From contig NC_136004.1 of assembly GCF_048128805.1 (NCBI RefSeq), positions 20,257,284 through 20,321,283 of the forward strand: DNA of 64,000 bases, given 5' to 3'. Within the stretch, counting starts at the first letter, position 1, and every line of letters begins with the position of its first letter. The stretch comes from Centroberyx gerrardi (taxonomy: Eukaryota; Chordata; Actinopteri; Beryciformes; Berycidae). The translations under genes were made by a program, and so were the position numbers. Below are positions 1-11,225 of this stretch, one piece after another. Under the pieces are notes generated by a model. The model saw only the letters and a program-made list of their open reading frames with translations. It had not been told where the DNA came from and ran no database searches.

Positions 1-1563
1 TAGTGACGTATGATTAGTTTGAGTCTATGTATGTGTCTGCATATGTGTATGTGTGTGTGTGTCTTTGTGCACAGTACACACTCTTCTTTTCCCATCATTC
101 TTCTCTCCAGTCGGTCCTCAGTTAGATTCCTCTTCTGCCCCTACCTGCATGGAATGGGACATTACAACGTGGTCTTATCCCTGTTTAGACTCTCTCCATA
201 TTACATTACTTTTATAGTGTTTCTGCTCTATTAGCACACAAAATTCAGGGTTCAGACGGACTCAAACCAGACTCCAACTCGCAGCGTCAGGAGTGCATGG
301 TATGTGTCTCGGTCCAAAGAGCCACCAGGAAGCCTCTCATGTCTTGTTTGGCATTCTTCACATTCACAGTTGGTCCTCGCGGGGTCGAACCTGGAGCTCT
401 GCCATCACAGCTCCCATCATGCTCTTCCTCTGTCCCACTCCACTTTGCTCGCTAAGGGGAGGCTTCAGTTTCAGCAGAACCAAGGATTCACTCACTCACA
501 CACACAGACACATACACACACAGATATGCATGTTCACAAACATACACAGTCATAGATGCATGTGCAGATATACGTGTATAGACATATAGATAAATGCACA
601 CATACACACACACACAGATGCATACTGTATGTGTGCGCACACAGATGCATGTTATTAATTTATGCACATGCATGCACACTCTCTCTAACACACACACACA
701 TACACATACACAGTCAGATATACACACAAAGATGCTTGCACAGACACAGATGCATATGCTTCACACACTCACAGAAACCGACGCTGTTGCTTTCCAGGCT
801 TGCGGTGGGCCATCTGGATTCTGCCTCCTTTCAGTTTGGAGACATGGAGACAGAAAGATAAAATGGGCCACAGCCATGTTTATTCATGTAAATGGCTAAA
901 CTAGGTCCAGTGGTCTACTGTGATCAGTAGCCCTCCTGATCAATGTAATAAAAAGAAAAATTACAGCAGCGCCCCACATCAGATCCATACTTACCATCTC
1001 AAATGTAGTAAAGCTGTGGTTTTCAGATTTTTTTTAATCTCTCATGGGAGCCCTCATTTTCAAAATCATTTCTCTCACGGCACAAAACTCATTTTGCAGG
1101 CTAACTGCACCAGCTGATCTAACAAAACTGTCCTTGCTTCCAGACTACCAGTGACTAGCCTGTAGGATTTTATCCAGCCTGTTATACAATTCAGTGACTT
1201 TGGCAATATAACATGGCCAGCCACCTCAGACACCAGGAGCAGGTTGACAACCCATTTTAATATTAACAGAAACCACTTTGCGAAAAGCAGAGAGTATAGT
1301 CATGTAAGATGAAGGGTTGGTGTAAAATGCACTGAACATACCCGCTGGATAAAGAGTGTTCAAAATACAGGACGGGATTTCCACTCTATAATTTGTCTCT
1401 CTTCATATTTCTTTCTTTCAATTTCTACTTTGCCTTCTTTCTCTTTTGTTCTCTGTCGAATATATTTCACGAGAGTCAGTATGTGAGTCAGTGTCAGTCA
1501 GGTCTGTGTCATGTTGTATGTGGATCTGTCTGACAGTCATTATGTCTGTGTTGTGTTTTTCAG
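1..1563 (+). other. sh2b3 intron (5' part cut by window edge)
   Basis: No coding exon found. Contains interrupted CA/GT-rich low-complexity DNA, mainly at 490-760, mixed with TGCATG/ATGCATG words. The small reading frames here are made of alternating Cys/Val or His/Thr and come from the repeat. Confidence 0.6.
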
Positions 1564-1665
1564 GCCTCCAGTCCCAAGCTGACGGCCCATTGCTCAGATA
1601 TCCAAGAAGTCCGTCGTTGCAACCGGCTGGAGATGCCCGACAACTTCAACACATTTGTTCTAAAG
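1564..1665 (+). CDS. sh2b3: sh2b3 exon: middle of PH domain
   Basis: Phase 0 on both sides, 34 codons, acceptor tttttcag and donor gtacgc. It encodes [10 protein letters not shown]...[22 protein letters not shown], the conserved strand pair of the SH2B-family PH domain. The preceding exon, which should end in a short FDPPK-like segment, is not in the window. Confidence 0.93.
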
Positions 1666-3616
1666 GTACGCACACGTTTCTTCTCTAACGTTGGGAACCA
1701 AATTCCTTCCCCAGGGACCATCTGAACTGTTTTTGTTCAAACATCAGAACAACAACAGAAATAAAACACGACACGCCGGCCCTGCGTCTGCCCATTGAGT
1801 GTTTTACATCCACAACGCGTCAACCTTCTATCCTCAACCCAGACAACATGTACCTTGAAGAATAAAGGAACAGTTCACCCCAAAATGAAGATTCAAGTCA
1901 TTATCTACTCATACCAATGTCAGTACTCCACTGAAATTCGTACGACCACCAAACACGCAGCGAGTTCGCCCCCACAGTTATATCTCAGCCATTGTTATGC
2001 TGATGATACCCAGTTGTACCTCTCAGTCAAGCCGAGTGAGTTGGCCTCTCTACATAACCGTTTAACAATGTCAAAACAAATTCTACTATTAAATTCAGAT
2101 AAAACTGAAGTCCTTGTGATAGGCCCAGAGCATTTTTCCAGCCCTAAGTCGACCTGCCTTTGATCCAGTTAATCAACATATTAAGCCTGCCCCCGAGAAC
2201 TTTAGGAGTCCTACTTGACCCAAGCCTTGATTTTGAACAATGAAAAAGCTTGTTCAGTCATGCTTTTTCCATCTCAGGAACATTGCTAAAATTAGATCTG
2301 TCCTGAATTTCAGTGATACAGAGGGGATTATGCATGCTTTTATTTCTTCTCGCCTTGACTGCTGTGCTTTGCAATGCTTTGTTAACCTGCCTTAACCAGA
2401 AAGAGGTAGGATGGCTCCAATGCGTTCAAAATGCTGCAGCAAGGCTGCAACTAAGAGACGGGACCACATCTCCCCCATTTTAGGTTGCCTGTCTGTTTTC
2501 GAACTGATTTTAAGATTTTACTGATGACTTTTAAAAGGCTTTGCATGGCCTGGCCCCTAGCTATCTTTCTGAACTTTTGGTTCCGTGTGATCCTGTGTGC
2601 AGCCTGAGATCCTCAGGCAGGGCCCTCCTGACTCTTCCTGTGTCCAGGCTCAAGACTAAAGGTGACATTTTGATAAAATTATTAGATCGTGGTATTGACA
2701 GATTCTTTACATTCGGTGATATTTAGTAGAGGCAGAGTTGGAGCATAAGGGAAATGCCACAAATTGTGTAGTTTCACCAAAAGAGGTGAATCGGACCAGC
2801 TGTAGTGTCGGTTTTCTTACATTACTTGCACTTCCAGTTGGTCACGTTTGACCCTCATGCATGTCCACAAACATACAAACATTTAATTTCTTGGTGTCCT
2901 TTTTCTTGTACTGCTCATTTATAGTTTCAGAACCTTCGTTGGCTATCTTGAGTCAGAAATGTTGTTGCCAGCTTTTTGTTTCTTTATTTTGTTTGTTCAG
3001 TGAGTCCAATTCAGGTAGCATTAAATGCATCTCAAGTCTCATATTTGGCTTTCTGAAACCTGCAGATACCCTGACATCGCCGCATCGTCACATATTAGTT
3101 TTAATTGGAAATTAACAGTGGATCTTTAACAAGAAATGTAGCAGCTTGTAGAGAAATTGGTCAAACATCTAAAGGGGTCTTAGAGATGTTTTAGATTTGA
3201 CAGTATGGATCATGTTTCTCTGTTTCAGACTATCCAAGCAGTCTGATAGTTATCTCTGTCTCAGTAGTTTAATCACTGTCATTTCTCATCTAGTCTGTTT
3301 TCTGTAGGTTGTGCGTGTCTAAAGAGTTTTTGTAATGCATTGTCAGTGTATGATTAATGTGTAGAATTAGAAAGATGGTACTGGTTGTGCAGCTTGGTGG
3401 TTTGTTATACTTTTGATTCAAGACGCAGGCCTAAGCGAAGGTTAAAGACTTTAGATAGTGTCTGTATAATGTGGACCATACATATGAATGTGCCTTTGTC
3501 TCTGCAGGTTAATAGCTATCCAGGTAGTCTGATATTTGAGACGGACAATGACCAACAGGTCAGCTCCTGGACCACAGAGCTAAAAGAATGTACCAGCATC
3601 AGGTGAGAGACACACA

Positions 3617-3663
<47 letters not shown>

Positions 3664-4059
3664 CACATGCATGCAGGCATGTATACAACACAAACTGTTG
3701 AGTTTGACTTGGGCCTGAAAATTTGAACCCAGTCTGATCCAAACACAAAATACTTTTCTCCAAACTTGAACCAACTCACTAATTTTCTAATGATAAATTG
3801 AGAGCATTTTGCAACAATATTTTTGAATCCAAGCCCGACTCAAAACTAAGCCATGAAATCAGAAATTCAGCTCATCGTGTCCAGCTGGGTCCCATCGTGT
3901 TCAAACGTAAATGCACACACACGTAAACACATGCGCATTCCACTCCCACAGACACATACCTAAGAGCAACCTGCATCCTCCCATCTGCCACCTCTCCTCA
4001 CCTAGCTTTTCCTTGAGTTCGGAACGGAAGAACGGAAATACTTTGCACTTGGGCTTTGG

Positions 4060-4101
<42 letters not shown>

Positions 4102-4234
4102 GATGTTTACTTGTGCTGAGTTATGTGTTTGTTTATGCCAAAGTGAATATTTGTTGGTGTGTGTGTGTATGTGCGCACACATTCATGTATGTACATGTGT
4201 GCTCGTGCTTGTGTTTCCCTATTCCTGTGCATTC

Positions 4235-4291
<57 letters not shown>

Positions 4292-5168
4292 TGTTCAGTT
4301 AGTTTGCTGTAGGGCCTGACAGATTGGAGTATATTTGAGCATGGATATTATTCGCTGATATTAATCACTTATCTGGCTGATATTCATCACTAATGGCTAA
4401 CTTCATATTTACACTAGTCCTTAGAGAAAGTAACAGTTGTGTACAAAAAACTGTTTTGTATAAATGTGTTTTAGGATCCTATTTGGGTGATGAGAGAGCT
4501 ACAATAATTTTAATTATAAGAATGACCCAATACTATATTTGTCTAGCACTTTTCTTATTAAAGTTACAGTGCTGTGAAGTAAAATAAACAAAATAATCAC
4601 ATTAACAGGACCATAAGCTATAAGAAAGAGATGACTTGCATTGCTGGCTTCACTAAGTCCTGTTCAGCAGATCAGAAATGAAGACTACACCAGACTGTGT
4701 AACTGTAATATTATGATTTCAAAACCAATTTTCATTAAAATAATAACGCTTGAAAGTCCAGTTTGCCGACCGTCAGATTGACTCCAAAAGGACAAATGTT
4801 ACTGTTGGCTCGTTAAACCATAATGGACAATAAACAGCACTGTGAGCGTAACTAGAGCAAAAACAAGTTAGAAGCTAAATGTTACTTCCTGAAATGTGTC
4901 TGAAAAGAAGCTGCAGAGTATGCTGATTGTATTTCCTCTGGCAAGTTGTTATGCATGTTAAGTAACAATCAGATTTAGTGGTCAAGCAGCCTTCACTGTT
5001 TCACTGTTAGCCTCAATCCCAAATACTCTTCCAAACTGCAGGGATACTTTGCAAGGAGATTTCTGTCTTTCATCTAATGGCCAAAGACTATCTTTATTGG
5101 CATTGTCATCACTATCAGACCCACAAAGCTTGTATAAGTTGGGCCTTATGTATGTGTGCATGCATGCC

Positions 5169-5199
<31 letters not shown>

Positions 5200-5769
5200 G
5201 TATTTGTGCTTATGTGTGTGTTATGTGCTGCTCTGTGAGAGGAAGTGTGGGGGAGGTCTGAGACTCGGGAGAATCTCAGGACCTTTCTCATTTCTACAGA
5301 TGTCTGGAATGCTCTTGCACGCTCATGTGCATGCACACACACACACACACACACACACAGAGACACATACACAGAGGACAGGTCCTTCTGGAAATGAGGA
5401 TTTGAAGACCATGTGTAGCTGTAGGGTTTGCTCACACAAGCACACACACACACACCACAGCAGCACAATGGAAACTGATTCAGTGTAAATAAACTGAAGT
5501 GAGGGACACACTTCTCTTTCTCTTCTATTTTTCTTTTTTCTTTGTTATCAAGGTCTTCCACAGCTGGTTTGCTGGTCTGTGTTATAGATTATATGAGTGT
5601 GCAGTCATTCATGAAACTGCACGTCTGACTATTTTTAGTATGAGTGTGTGTGTGTATGGACACACAGGTGTACATTTGTTGCAGAGAGCTAGATTAAGTC
5701 TCTTTCTTCTTTTCTGTTGATGTGAATATGTATGAGGAACCTGAGCTTCTAAACACTCTCTCACACTGT

Positions 5770-5827
<58 letters not shown>

Positions 5828-6210
5828 CTGCAAGGAGAAAGGAGGCTTGTCTTCCTGTTATTCAGAGTTCTGCGAACTCAAGTCAGCATTTCAGCAGGAT
5901 TTGCTCTGGCTTCCCTCTTTAACCTTCCCGTTCTCATCTGTGTATGTTCACACATACTGTGTTTGTGTGTGTGTGTGTGTGCGGTCACACCCATGTAATG
6001 TCGGGGGGGTGTGCATCTGTGTGTGCGTTGAGTGGAGTGTGACTATAAGGCTTAGTGTGTGTGTGTGAATGTGTGCACGTTGGGTGTAGTGTGAGTATGA
6101 TACAGCAGAACAGTAAGTCTTAGTTCAGGTCTGAACTGGACTCACTTCCTGTCTGGGCTCGGTTTCTTTGTGTTCCTTCAGCTTGCTGTTTCCTCCATGT
6201 TCACTAGACC

Positions 6211-6280
<70 letters not shown>

Positions 6281-9122
6281 CATCTCTGTTGCTCTCTCTC
6301 TCTCTCTCTGTTGCCCTCTCTCTCTCTGCCTATCTCTGTTGCTCTCTCTCTCTGCCTATCTCTGTTGCTCTCTCTCTCTCTCTCTGTTGCCCCCTCTCTC
6401 TCTCTCTCTCTGTTGCCCTCTCTCTCTCTTTCTCTCTCTGTTGCCCTCTATCGCTGTTGCCCTCTCTCTCTCTCTCTCTGTTGCCCTCTCTCTCTCTATC
6501 GCTGTTGCCCTCTCTCTCTCTCTCTCTGTTGCCCTCTCTCTCTCTCTCTCTGTGCCCATCTCTGTTGCTCTCTCTCCTTCCCATTTTAAAGGTGCTACAT
6601 GTAGCATTTTAACATCAACAAATCATTAACACATTCATTTTTGAGGCATTAGTGTAATTACCGTAAATAAACAGGACCATTGCCGAGGAGATCAGCAGCC
6701 TCTACACTGTATTATGCATCGTGTGCCACTGGGTCTGATTTTTTGGGGAGGCTGATGGATTGCTTTACAACACAAAACAGCAAGAGGGCGCTGTTCTTCC
6801 AGCTAAAACAGAGCTAAAGCTTTCAGAGTTTATCGTAACGGCAGATGGCGGACCGAGTGAAATGCCAGTGGGAAAAATAACTAATAAATGAATGAAACTT
6901 CTGTCCTCCTCAGGGGGGCCCCTAGGGGTCCACAGACCGCGCATTGAGAACCACTGACCCCTAACATATATGTATTGTCTGGATGATACAGTATGCCTAA
7001 TCTGAACCTGTTCTGTTTAATCTGAATCTGTTCTTGTCTGTCAGGTCAGGCAGTGTGGATCTGGAGCCCCTCCCCTCCCCAGCTGACAGCTCCGTTCCAG
7101 CCAATCGCAGTGGGAGCTCAGAGTCAGGAAGTCAGAGTGAGTAGCGGGATGGAGCGGGGCTGAGGGGCGTTGCCTCTGGGTAAATACAATCAAAGCTAAT
7201 CAAGTGCAGGGATGGATTACCGAATAGACCTATCAGACACATGCTCCAATAATCAGAATCCGGTTGTGTGTTTAGGTTGAAATTTCTTCCCAAAACTTTT
7301 GACCTGGTGTCCAGAGTCTCTAGTGGTTAAGTCCACTGATTCTAAATGTTTCTCCATTTCCATCTCCATCACCTTCTCTACTTTAGATAAATAAAAAATA
7401 CTTGATGTGAATAAAACGCCCATTTCCCATTTAAAAATAAAAGAAATCCTAGTTTTGATGAAGCGATATGATACGGTTAACTATATTGCTAATAACAGAA
7501 TCCAAATTACTTTGTTCCTCTCCTCGTCCCTCCAGCCTCGGTGACCTTTGCCCTGCCGGAGCAGGTGTACCAGAAGACTGATCACTTCCTGTTCTCCTAC
7601 CCATGGTTCCACGGGCCGATCTCCCGTGTCAAGGCGGCCCACTTGGTTCAAAGCTCCGGTCTTGAGGGGCATGGAGTGTTTCTGGTCCGACAGAGTGAGA
7701 CGCGCAGGGGAGACTACGTCCTCACCTTTAACTACCAGGGAAAGGCGAAAGTACGTTCTCATCACTTCTCATAGAACACTGCTGTCCAACTCTGTCTCAC
7801 TCTTTTTCTCTTTCTCGCTTCTTGCTGTTAATCTTTATTTAACTTTGCCTATGTAGATCCAGGCTTGACTGAAATAAACTCACATACGATCCACGCAAGA
7901 TTAGGGCTGGGTGGGGGAAAAAACATAGATACACCAATACATTGTAAGTTATTTCAGGGCATTACAGCACACAGAAGAGACTAAGTCCTCACAGGCAGAA
8001 CAGTCACACTACTGGAAAGTATTTTAGTAATTGTTTAGTGAGGGGAGCCAATCAAGCCCAGTTGTGATGTATTAACTGGGGTTAGTCTGAAACTGCCTGA
8101 AAAAAAGGATGTATTTTTGAAAATCTAATCACTCTTCTAGTCTTCATTAAACATCTTTGATTTTTTGGCCTTAACCTGTCTTCTAATCCATATCAATAAT
8201 GCACATAATCATGTATCACAATACAAAAAAGACACACTGTATATGGTGTCACTACAGTATCATAGTATCGATATCGTATCTTGCGGTTCTTGACGATACC
8301 CAGCGCTACACAAAATCATCTTGCCTTGCTACAGAAGTGTTGAAGCCTCACTTGTCTCTCTCTGTCTTCCCTCTCCATCTCCCTCCCTGTCTGCAGCATC
8401 TGCGTCTGTCTCTGACAGAATGGGGTCAGTGCAGGGTGCAGCACCTGCGCTTCCCCTCCGTTATGGACATGCTCAGTCACTTCCGCCTCTTCCCCATCCC
8501 GCTGGAGTGCGGGGCCGCCTGTGACGTCACGCTGTCCAGCTTCGTAGTGGCCGGCTCCACCCCTTCATCACAGGGTAAGAGTCTCCCGTTCAGTAACTAC
8601 TTCGCCTCTCTCCGTATCTCTCGTCAACCAAACTCATCCTGTGTTGTGTGTAGCGGCGGAGCAGATGTGCAGCAGGAACACAGAGGGCATGTAAAAAGTT
8701 GGACTTATACATCTGTTGCTTATGTCTTGTCTTTTTCTCTCTGTACTTTGGCAGGTCAGCTCTCTGGCGCTGTCCTGGTCCCTTTCTCCCTGCATCGGTG
8801 GAGCTCGGAGCCCAGCTTGGCTCACTGCAGCCTGGCCAGCTGCTCCGGCCTCCTCCCCTCCTCCTCCACCAGCACCACCACTTCTGGTCCCGGCCCCGCC
8901 TCCCAGTCGGGGCACCGCCCGCCGCCTCGCTCCAACCCCCTCCCAGACCCCCCTACATCGGGCCCCGCACCCTTGCGTCGGAGTGAATCGGTGGGGAGGA
9001 GACCCCTCCTTCGCCACCCCAACCCCCACCCGCCCATCATCCCTCAGCGGGACTCGGACTATGAGCTGGAGCCGGAGCGGAACCGCAAGCGGGCCATAGA
9101 CAACCAGTACATGTTCCTCTGA
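1564..9122 (+). CDS. sh2b3: SH2B adaptor protein 3 (Lnk), 3' part of gene, six coding exons
   Basis: Cytoplasmic adaptor that, in the SH2B family, binds phosphotyrosines on JAK2 and cytokine/growth-factor receptors through its SH2 domain and damps haematopoietic signalling. Coding exons: 1564-1665, 3508-3602, 7045-7136, 7536-7750, 8397-8574, 8755-9122. All have AG/GT borders and matching phases and give 349 residues ending at TGA 9120-9122. The sequence shows the C-terminal half of the PH domain ([12 protein letters not shown], then a [10 protein letters not shown] helix) and a full SH2 domain with the phosphotyrosine-binding FLVRQSE motif. After it come a Pro/Ser-rich tail and the conserved end RAIDNQY. 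The dimerisation domain and the first PH half are missing because they lie before the window. The human protein is 575 residues, so roughly 225 are off-window. sh2b3 is chosen over sh2b1/sh2b2 because the partner gene downstream is atxn2, as in mammals, and the tail ends IDNQY as in human SH2B3. Confidence 0.93.
1862..1916 (+). mobile_element. solo end of the TTAA MITE family
   Basis: AAAGGAACAGTTCACCCCAA... closely resembles the left terminal repeat of the complete element at 13287-13657. No matching right end was found downstream, so the copy is truncated. L2 LINE sequence follows about 60 bp further on. Confidence 0.6.
1975..2665 (+). mobile_element. L2/CR1-type LINE reverse-transcriptase fragment
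   Basis: Conceptual translation shows the RT active-site box [11 protein letters not shown] and [13 protein letters not shown]. Further on, in broken frames, come [29 protein letters not shown] and LRSSGRALL. These are successive landmarks of the C-terminal RT region of L2-clade LINEs. Stops and frameshifts show it is dead. It sits in sense orientation in the sh2b3 intron between 1665 and 3508. Confidence 0.85.
3508..3602 (+). CDS. sh2b3: sh2b3 exon: C-terminal helix of PH domain
   Basis: Encodes [17 protein letters not shown] followed by the amphipathic helix [12 protein letters not shown] that closes PH domains (the invariant Trp is present). Starts in phase 0 and ends after two bases of an Arg codon. 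A (CA)n microsatellite begins eight bases into the downstream intron. Confidence 0.92.
3610..3662. repeat. (CA)n microsatellite
   Basis: Nearly pure CA tract beginning eight bases after the sh2b3 donor at 3603. Confidence 0.95.
4061..4290. repeat. two (GT)n microsatellites with a GT-rich middle
   Basis: Pure GT tracts at about 4061-4099 and 4237-4289, joined by TG/CA-rich sequence. They produce spurious Cys-Val reading frames. Confidence 0.95.
5167..6010. repeat. cluster of (GT)n and (CA)n microsatellites
   Basis: GT tract at about 5169-5200, CA tract at 5334-5360, long CA tract at 5769-5825 and GT tract at 5960-5983. Alternating GT and CA tracts on one strand can pair as hairpins. No coding signal. 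Confidence 0.9.
6219..6575. repeat. (CT)n microsatellite running into a CT/GTTGC minisatellite
   Basis: A pure CT run (6219-6277) is followed by about ten blocks of CTCTCTCT ending in GTTGCC, GTTGCT, TGCCTATC or a close variant, with a unit of roughly 20-35 bases. It lies in the sh2b3 intron ending at 7044. The Leu-Ser frames on plus and Arg-Glu frames on minus are repeat artefacts. Confidence 0.9.
6585..6850 (+). mobile_element. truncated copy of a long-TIR MITE
   Basis: Begins TTTAAAGGTGCTACATGTAG and matches, in reverse orientation, the end of the complete element at 50527-50974 (shared words GTGTAATTACC, GACCATT, CAGCCTCTAC, GCTTTACA). The opposite end is missing; a hAT-like end follows near 6905-6955. 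Confidence 0.65.
6905..6955 (-). mobile_element. hAT-like transposon terminus
   Basis: Reverse complement reads CAGTGGTTCTCAATGCGCGG...GGACCCCTAGGGGCC, the typical end of vertebrate Charlie-like hAT elements. Only this end is visible. Confidence 0.5.
7045..7136 (+). CDS. sh2b3: sh2b3 exon: Ser/Pro linker between PH and SH2
   Basis: Low-complexity linker ([15 protein letters not shown]..., then SGSSESGSQ). Acceptor gtctgtcag directly before GTCAGG; a second AG lies five bases further in, but only the first keeps the frame. Donor gtgagt. The phases (one base in, one base left over) fit both neighbours. Confidence 0.85.
7536..7750 (+). CDS. sh2b3: sh2b3 exon: N-terminal two thirds of SH2 domain
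   Basis: Encodes the SH2 start ([20 protein letters not shown]) and the [15 protein letters not shown] strand whose Arg contacts the phosphate of phosphotyrosine, ending NYQGKAK. The length and order match mammalian SH2B3. Acceptor cctccag, donor gtacgt. Confidence 0.95.
7913..8307. mobile_element. possible hAT-type MITE with GGGCTGGG ends
   Basis: AGGGCTGGGT at the left and ACCCAGCGCT at the right form short imperfect inverted ends around AT-rich DNA containing tatcgatatcg words. I could not see a clear target-site duplication. Lies in the sh2b3 intron between the SH2 exons. Confidence 0.35.
8397..8574 (+). CDS. sh2b3: sh2b3 exon: C-terminal third of SH2 domain
   Basis: Encodes [20 protein letters not shown], then the final SH2 helix ([19 protein letters not shown]) and [11 protein letters not shown]. 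Acceptor ctgtctgcag, donor gtaaga; one base of a Gly codon is carried to the last exon. Confidence 0.95.
8755..9122 (+). CDS. sh2b3: sh2b3 last coding exon: proline-rich C-terminal tail
   Basis: Begins in a segment similar to human VLFPFSLPHW (here [10 protein letters not shown]). A Pro/Ser-rich stretch of about 70 residues follows, then [21 protein letters not shown] and the stop. The conserved C-terminal tyrosines of the SH2B family are present (DSDYE and IDNQY). The frame is open from the acceptor to TGA at 9120. The long overlapping minus-strand frame here is a GC-rich shadow. Confidence 0.93.
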
Positions 9123-10989
9123 CCCGCCGGGTCGCACGCCACCATCACCTCTGACAGAGAGCAATCTCCTGTAAACCAAACACACTCACACACACATGCA
9201 CACACACAAACATGTACACATCATACAGACACACCCTTGTTACCCCCACCCAGCTCTATGTGGGTGTGTGAGACTCACAGCAACTGAGTGCATGATGCGA
9301 ACATGATTATAGCAGACTCATGAACTTGAGCTTTACAAGTCTTTGTCTGATGAATGCACGGCTGTGTGTATGACAGAACACACACACACACACACACAGT
9401 CTGTCCTGGGTGTGTGTGTTTGCCAGTGTCAGACTCACAACCTCCACCCTGATTGTCCACAATGAATGTATTTTTGGGAATTTTATAATAGTGTCGAGTA
9501 TAATGATTATTCTCGTTTTTATGAGGTTGTTCTGCATGGGAGAGAGCAGCATGTGTAGCTGTCCTCCCACTCTGGGCAAAAACATCTTTAAAATGTTTTA
9601 AATTCTGGTGAACTTTTTAGAGGAGTGCTTGATTTAACTTCCTTGGCACTGGAACTGAACCACTGATGGGAAAGCACCGCCTGCAAAACTGGTTAAATCA
9701 AGTGCTCCTTTTAAATATTTGGAAGATATTTACGTCTGCCCTGCTCTTCACCTTCACACACTCCACTCTCCATAACACACACAGACAAAAATGCACTCTA
9801 TTTTAGAGTGTCAGTACTCTTATCAAATGTTTCTAAAATATTCCTCCTCTTACACATTTTCATGTATTTAAAATGCACACTGTGCTTTCAGTGTACTTTG
9901 GAAACAATGTGTATTCTTTCTGTACACAGATTCTTTTGTAGAAAAATGAAAAAGAAACTAAAAAGCGGAAAACTTGGGTAAAGTCTTTGCGGAGAAGCTG
10001 TTCCTAGAAACTGATCTAGCACTGCTTCTACCACTCCATACCTTAGCTTAAGCAACTAAGAAGAACCATGTAAAATGATTCCAGATCAGCATTCTTGAGC
10101 AACTCCTACCTGATACAATGGGAAATTGTCGCTGTTTGTTGATGTGTGTGTGTGTGTGTGTGTGTATGTCAAGACAGACTTGTCCATTGAAGCGAATGGA
10201 AACTAAATGAAAGTGTAGGCTTGCATGCTTGTGCTGATCTCAGTGTGGCACAGTATTCAACTAAGTAAGAGTCTGTGTGCTAGGTTTTCCAAAATTATCA
10301 GAGCGTCTTTGTTCTGTTGTAAATCAGTGGCACCAGGATTTAGTCTGTGCTCCCATGCTTTGAAGAAACCTGTCCCAGGGTAGCATGGTGTGTATGTTGT
10401 GTCTGTATGGAGAGGTCGTCTTGAATGAACGAGTGGAGTAAGAGGGGGACGTATTCTAGTGTCTAGGATAGAGTCCTTCTACAGGCCAAGGTAAAAATAG
10501 GAGTTGAATCCAGGTCAGGTGTTTGAAACTGCTAAATCCAGGTTTGAAATGTCTGAAACCTTTTTCAAATCTATTTTTGCCGCGGTTTGAGAATTTAGCA
10601 TTAAACCCTTAAAGGGCTCCTAAAGGTAGACGCAGTGATGTGATGCAACCCCTGAAAGGCGAAGCGACACGCACCTGCAGGTCGTCCCGGTGCGTGTTCT
10701 GAAATCACACACAAGTGCCTATGTAGATATGAAATTTATTTTGTAACACCTCCAGGCAGATCTTGAATTCTGGGTGTGGCATCATATCTCTAACTCTACT
10801 TTTTTTTTTTTTTTTTTTTTACACGTACAGCATTACTCTTCCATCTCAGTATGAAGTTTTCTACAACTTCACCACAGAAACCAGGAGACAAAAAACGAGA
10901 CAGTGATACATTTTTACACTCACCACCATTTTAAATGGGAGTGATGTATTGTTAGTGACAGGCTTTGTGAGGAAGGGGATAAAACAGAA

Positions 10990-11225
10990 CAGTGGTTTTC
11001 AATTGGTGTAGCTTTGAAAGTGTCCAGATGTGCCATAAGATGTTACACATATTGAAAGAACACTCCAATAATACTATGATCACACTTTCTCCCTCTATGC
11101 AATTCGGGCTTTGTCCACCAGCTTTATGTTTGCTGGCCCTTTGCTTGATGATATAAGCGATCAATTTGATGTGCCTTGGAAGTTTTTGTGTGTTGTGGTA
11201 CCAAAAAGGTTGAGAACCACCAATT
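10990..11225. mobile_element. hAT-like MITE in the presumed sh2b3 3'UTR
   Basis: Left end CAGTGGTTTTCAA and right end TTGAGAACCACC are near inverted copies, the signature of Charlie-type hAT ends. They are about 235 bp apart. No clean 8-bp duplication. Confidence 0.5.

Noticed and set aside
488..899. Several overlapping open frames on both strands rich in Cys-Val or His-Thr
   Set aside because: They are translations of interrupted CA/GT repeats inside an intron; no codon bias, domain or splice structure.
2860..3115. 84-codon plus-strand frame in an sh2b3 intron
   Set aside because: No splice sites in a compatible phase and no resemblance to SH2B proteins.
6219..6575. CRISPR-like array of regular units
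   Set aside because: Units are CT dinucleotide runs of variable length without unique spacers, in a vertebrate intron.
6168..6629. Leu-Ser open frames (plus) and Arg-Glu frames (minus)
   Set aside because: Direct products of the CT minisatellite.
7318..7400. Possible SINE (AGTGGTTAAGTCCACTGATTC)
   Set aside because: Only an A-box-like word is present; no B box at the right distance.
8634..9185. 183-codon minus-strand open frame
   Set aside because: Antisense shadow of the GC-rich final sh2b3 exon and its flanking intron; the plus-strand SH2B tail explains the region.
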